A stretch of DNA of 7,259 nucleotides. Origin: Candidatus Woesearchaeota archaeon (GTDB lineage: Archaea > Nanobdellota > Nanobdellia > Woesearchaeales > GW2011-AR4). The stretch is taken from NCBI GenBank assembly GCA_016185865.1, contig JACPMU010000071.1:1-7259 (forward strand), given 5' to 3'. The notes beneath the pieces were generated by a model, which saw only the letters and a program-made list of their open reading frames with translations, was not told the origin of the DNA and searched no databases. Shown here piece by piece: positions 5,072-7,259 of the stretch. How positions within the stretch are numbered: the stretch's first letter is position 1; every line of letters begins with the position of its first letter. The position numbers were made by a program, and so were the translations under genes.

Positions 5072-5569
5072 ATGCTTGAAAAAAAGAGAAATAAGTCACA
5101 AGCAGCCTTGGAATTTCTCACAACATATGGCTGGGCTTTCCTGATAATTATAATAATGATTGGGGTGCTTGCCTATTTTGGAGTTTTGAGCCCCAGCAAG
5201 CTGCTGCCAAACAGGTGCAATTTTGGCCCTGAGTTTTCGTGCCTCAGCTACCAGATATCTGCAACAGACAGCACTTTTAAACTAAGGTTGAAGAACGGTT
5301 TGGCTGAGCCGATAAATGTGGAGTTAATTTCTTTATCAACAGAGGGTGCTACTGCATATTCTGGCTGCACTCCGTCTGGGTTTAGTATTCCATTTAATTC
5401 TTGGAAAGCAGGCAATACGACAGACTTTGTATGGACAGGCTGCACAGGAGGAGGCTTAGTTGCCGGTGAAAAGGGAAAGGTTTTGGTCACAATAAGGTAT
5501 CATCCCGTACTTAGCGGCGATGCTTACTCAAGCGAGGTAAAAGGTGAAGTATTCTCCAGTGTTATATAG
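5072..5569 (+). CDS. short pilin-like protein with class III signal peptide
   Basis: This 165-residue protein is a close paralogue of the N-terminal half of the protein at 1665. Its leader is KKRNKSQAALEFLTTYGWAF, with likely cleavage between S9 and Q10 and Glu at mature position 5. A hydrophobic helix runs to about residue 38, then LSPSKLLPNRC and a beta-rich domain. Cys49, 57, 99 and 124 match Cys51, 59, 103 and 125 of the longer protein. It ends at EVKGEVFSSVI, just where the long form has EVFTTV and its extra ectodomain begins. The shared domain could be the structural pilin unit, with this short form as the major subunit and the long form as a tip or specialised version (inference). Ser rather than the usual Gly or Ala occupies the residue before the cleavage point in both. 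Confidence 0.85.
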   Translation: MLEKKRNKSQAALEFLTTYGWAFLIIIIMIGVLAYFGVLSPSKLLPNRCNFGPEFSCLSYQISATDSTFKLRLKNGLAEPINVELISLSTEGATAYSGCTPSGFSIPFNSWKAGNTTDFVWTGCTGGGLVAGEKGKVLVTIRYHPVLSGDAYSSEVKGEVFSSVI

Positions 5570-5595
5570 GCCAGCATAAAATATTTTCATAAACC

Positions 5596-5603
5596 TTTTA
5601 AAC
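5596..5603 (+). promoter_or_regulatory. TATA-like box of the cis-prenyltransferase gene
   Basis: TTTTAAAC lies 29 bases before the ATG at 5625. It is a weaker match than the others but in the expected place. Confidence 0.45.
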
Positions 5604-5624
5604 AAATGTAATTACCTTTTCTTT

Positions 5625-6365
5625 ATGGCTTCTAAGGTTCCAAGGCACATATCAATCATTCTTGATGGCAATAGGAGATATGCAAAAAAGCTCGGGCTGC
5701 AGTTATGGAAAGGCCATGATTTTGGAGTTAAGAAACTTGATGAATTATTTGGATGGTGCATAGAGCTAGGCATAAGGGAATTGACCCTTTACTGCTTCTC
5801 AACAGAAAACTTCACAAGGGCAAAAAAAGAGATTGATTATTTATTTGGCTTGTTCTGGAAGGAGTTTGAAAAGATGAAGCAGGGAAGAGGCATATTCAAG
5901 GATAAGGCAAGGGTAAACGTGATTGGCAGAACCGATATGTTTTCAAAAAAAATGCAAAAAGCCATGCTTGAAGCAATGAAAAATACAAGAAAAAACAGGG
6001 CATTGCTCGTCAATTTCGCACTTGCATATGGAGGAAGGCAGGAAATAACTGATTCCATCAATAAAATACTCAATAATAAAACCCGCAAAAATCGAAGATT
6101 TTTGGGGCACAGAAAATCTAAAGGATTTTCCAGTGAATTAAAAAAAATTAACGAAAACATGATAACCAAAAATCTTTACCTTTCAAGCGAACCGGACTTG
6201 GTGATAAGGCCTGGAGGAGAGGTAAGGACTTCAAATTTTCTTACATGGCAGAGTGTCTATAGCGAATGGGTGTTTGTTGACAAGCTGTGGCCTGAATTTA
6301 CCAAAGAAGATTTAATCAAGTGCATAGGTGAATTTAATAGAAGAGAGAGGAGGTTTGGAGGGTAA
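5625..6365 (+). CDS. uppS: cis-prenyltransferase (undecaprenyl/dehydrodolichyl diphosphate synthase)
   Basis: This enzyme of the Z-type isoprenyl diphosphate synthase family adds isopentenyl units in cis to make the long polyprenyl diphosphate that carries sugars across the membrane for N-glycosylation. Conserved family regions are visible in its 246 residues: HISIILDGNRRYAKK (8-22, metal-binding Asp14), GHDFG (30-34), YCFSTENFTR (56-65), NFALAYGGRQEI (130-141) and DLVIRPGGEVRTSNF (191-205), then WQSVYSEWVF. Length is typical. An unusual feature is a basic insertion around residues 155-170, encoded by two hairpins (6086-6130); it makes the loop between YGGR and DLVIR about 10 residues longer than usual by my recall of bacterial homologues. 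The gene has its own weak promoter and starts 55 bases after the pilin gene. The exact product length cannot be told from sequence. Confidence 0.93.
   Translation: MASKVPRHISIILDGNRRYAKKLGLQLWKGHDFGVKKLDELFGWCIELGIRELTLYCFSTENFTRAKKEIDYLFGLFWKEFEKMKQGRGIFKDKARVNVIGRTDMFSKKMQKAMLEAMKNTRKNRALLVNFALAYGGRQEITDSINKILNNKTRKNRRFLGHRKSKGFSSELKKINENMITKNLYLSSEPDLVIRPGGEVRTSNFLTWQSVYSEWVFVDKLWPEFTKEDLIKCIGEFNRRERRFGG
6086..6130 (+). repeat. paired hairpins inside the cis-prenyltransferase gene
   Basis: CAAAAATC/GATTTTTG (6086-6093 with 6097-6104, 3-base loop) and GAAAATC/GATTTTC (6112-6118 with 6124-6130, 5-base loop) lie seven bases apart and share the stem motif AAAATC/GATTTT. They encode residues 155-169, a basic segment absent from typical family members. 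This looks like a palindromic element inserted in frame. Confidence 0.55.
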
Positions 6366-6434
6366 GGTATAAAAATTGATGAGTTAGCGAGAATGATTTA
6401 TAGGTTTATTGGGTTGATGAAGGAAAGGTAACTA
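6366..6434. other. short convergent intergenic gap
   Basis: This is the 69-base space between the plus-strand cis-prenyltransferase gene and the minus-strand secreted-protein gene. It holds a TATA-like GGTATAAAAAT (6367-6377) and a 12-codon open frame from 6393, neither strong enough to call a gene. No clear terminator T-run is visible on either strand. Confidence 0.5.
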
Positions 6435-7049
6435 CTAACCTGTTGGAATCTCAGGTGGTGGAGCAATTGTTGGTTTAGGCTTTTCAAAGGAGCATTCATC
6501 TTTAACTTTTATTGCCACTCCCATTCCTACTTGATTAGGTTCAAAATCATCGTCGATTTCCACTTTAAACCATTGTTGTGACTCAGGGTTAAAGAAATAA
6601 ACTTTTTCAATTTCACAATTACCTGGCAAATCCTTGATTTGAACGTCTGCCATTTCTGGAGATACAGTTAATAAGTTCCATCCATCAAATAATTTTACTT
6701 CACTTAAAGGGGCAAAATCCGATTCGTCAATCTCTGCTGTCGTTTCCTTTTCCGAATAGATCCACATTGCATGATTTCTAAATAATTTTTTTTCTTCATT
6801 AGAATATTTTTTTATATGTTCTTCAAATTCGTTATTAGGTCCAATCTGATAGTATCTTTTTTCACTTGGGTCAAACCAATAAGCCGCTATGTACGGACTG
6901 GAAAAATCATGCTCTAGGATGTCATCTGTATAGCTTATAATGTTCCAACCCTTTCCAATATAAACTTGATAATCTTGCTGAGATACAGCAATGTTAGGAA
7001 GAACTATCAACGACAATAACATTGCTACTATTAAAGTTATTTTTTTCAT
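6435..7049 (-). CDS. secreted protein with two GWN beta units
   Basis: Function is not recognised in this 204-residue exported protein. Residues 1-23 form a classical signal peptide (KK, hydrophobic core, cleavage near AVS before QQ). The mature part holds two similar beta-rich units. Unit 1 (about 29-100) has VYIGKGWNIISY, YWFDPSEKRYYQI and AMWIYSE. Unit 2 (about 117-182) has VKLFDGWNLLTVSP, VYFFNPESQQWFKVE and GMGVAIKV. The GWN(L/I)(I/L)S...YxFxP...(Y/W)...W(I/V) pattern resembles repeats of many bacterial and archaeal secreted proteins, where a GWNLISL strand starts each unit. Single Cys145 and Cys186 could form one disulfide. The tail (190-204) is proline-rich, as in a cell-wall spacer. 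The gene follows the lipoprotein gene with a 5-base gap and no clear ribosome-binding site. It is oriented against the rest of the window. Confidence 0.8.
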   Translation of the reverse strand: MKKITLIVAMLLSLIVLPNIAVSQQDYQVYIGKGWNIISYTDDILEHDFSSPYIAAYWFDPSEKRYYQIGPNNEFEEHIKKYSNEEKKLFRNHAMWIYSEKETTAEIDESDFAPLSEVKLFDGWNLLTVSPEMADVQIKDLPGNCEIEKVYFFNPESQQWFKVEIDDDFEPNQVGMGVAIKVKDECSFEKPKPTIAPPPEIPTG

Positions 7050-7054
7050 TTCAG

Positions 7055-7243
7055 TTATTCAGGAAACTTGGGCGGTTGTGGAACATTCTCGGCTCCGCTT
7101 TTCTGTTGGTTTTGATTGCTGGGTGGATTAACATTTCCCGAACTTTGCTCATTTGTAGATGTCGTACTTGGTGATGCACAGGCGTTAAAGAGAAACAACC
7201 CTAATAGAAGAATTAATATCATTGCAATCAATTTTTTATTCAT
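7055..7243 (-). CDS. small lipoprotein with low-complexity tail
   Basis: The product is a 62-residue lipoprotein. The leader MNKKLIAMILILLLGLFLFN is followed by A21-C22, a lipobox-like site where Cys22 would be lipid-modified and left as the first mature residue. The rest (23-62) is rich in Ser, Thr, Asn, Gln and Pro and ends PQPPKFPE; it has no predicted fold. It probably acts as a membrane-anchored tether or spacer and may help hold the secreted protein encoded just after it, but nothing shows this directly. Its promoter lies beyond the end of the window. The start codon could also be further upstream outside the window, though the leader is complete from this Met. Confidence 0.75.
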   Translation of the reverse strand: MNKKLIAMILILLLGLFLFNACASPSTTSTNEQSSGNVNPPSNQNQQKSGAENVPQPPKFPE

Positions 7244-7259
7244 TATTTTATGTAAATAT

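Noticed and set aside
6376..6420. Possible C/D box small RNA, two UUGAUGA boxes 38 bases apart
   Set aside because: No CUGA D or D' box is present at a suitable distance, and the first box position does not match the consensus purine.
6393..6431. 12-codon frame (MIYRFIGLMKER) with a TATA-like sequence about 25 bases upstream
   Set aside because: It is too short to support as a gene, and a TATA-like stretch in AT-rich DNA is easily found by chance.

Overview
This AT-rich window most resembles the genome of a DPANN archaeon (Woesearchaeota/Pacearchaeota-like). The evidence is an archaeal RNA polymerase subunit L, several TTTAAATA-type TATA boxes 29-34 bp before start codons (leaderless mRNAs), GGTG/GTGAT ribosome-binding sites only inside a gene cluster, class III (archaellin/pilin-type) signal peptides of the form KSQA.(I/L)EFLTTY, and a cis-prenyltransferase of the archaeal/bacterial UppS family. 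The lineage is inferred from gene content and style, not from a marker phylogeny.

Layout. Bases 1-254 hold no convincing gene but contain several small inverted repeats and a T-run, then the promoter of rpoL (255-533). A conserved-looking protein of unknown function (636-1136) follows, and then a 77-residue two-helix membrane protein (1147-1380) whose promoter lies inside the end of the preceding gene. At 1390-1462 two near-identical palindromes flank the TATA box of a 50-codon AbrB/SpoVT-type regulator (1467-1619).

This regulator appears to be the first gene of a four-gene cell-surface operon. Next come a long pilin-like protein with a cysteine-rich ectodomain (1665-2732), a single-pass membrane protein with duplicated cytoplasmic and ectodomain units (2736-3419), and a secreted phage-tail-fibre-like protein with GNVGIGT repeats (3426-5019). 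The fibre gene is interrupted by an apparent one-base frameshift in a run of five G near 4672. A short paralogue of the pilin (5072-5569) follows from its own promoter, then a cis-prenyltransferase gene (5625-6365) carrying an internal pair of hairpins. Two minus-strand genes close the window: a small lipoprotein (7055-7243) and a secreted protein with two GWN-type beta units (6435-7049).

How the parts may work together (inference): the AbrB-like protein would bind the two palindromes and repress its own leaderless promoter, and so control the pilin, membrane and fibre proteins as one surface or adhesion module. The cis-prenyltransferase would make the polyprenyl lipid carrier used for surface glycosylation. 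The regulated pilin plus fibre operon is the most interesting candidate system here.
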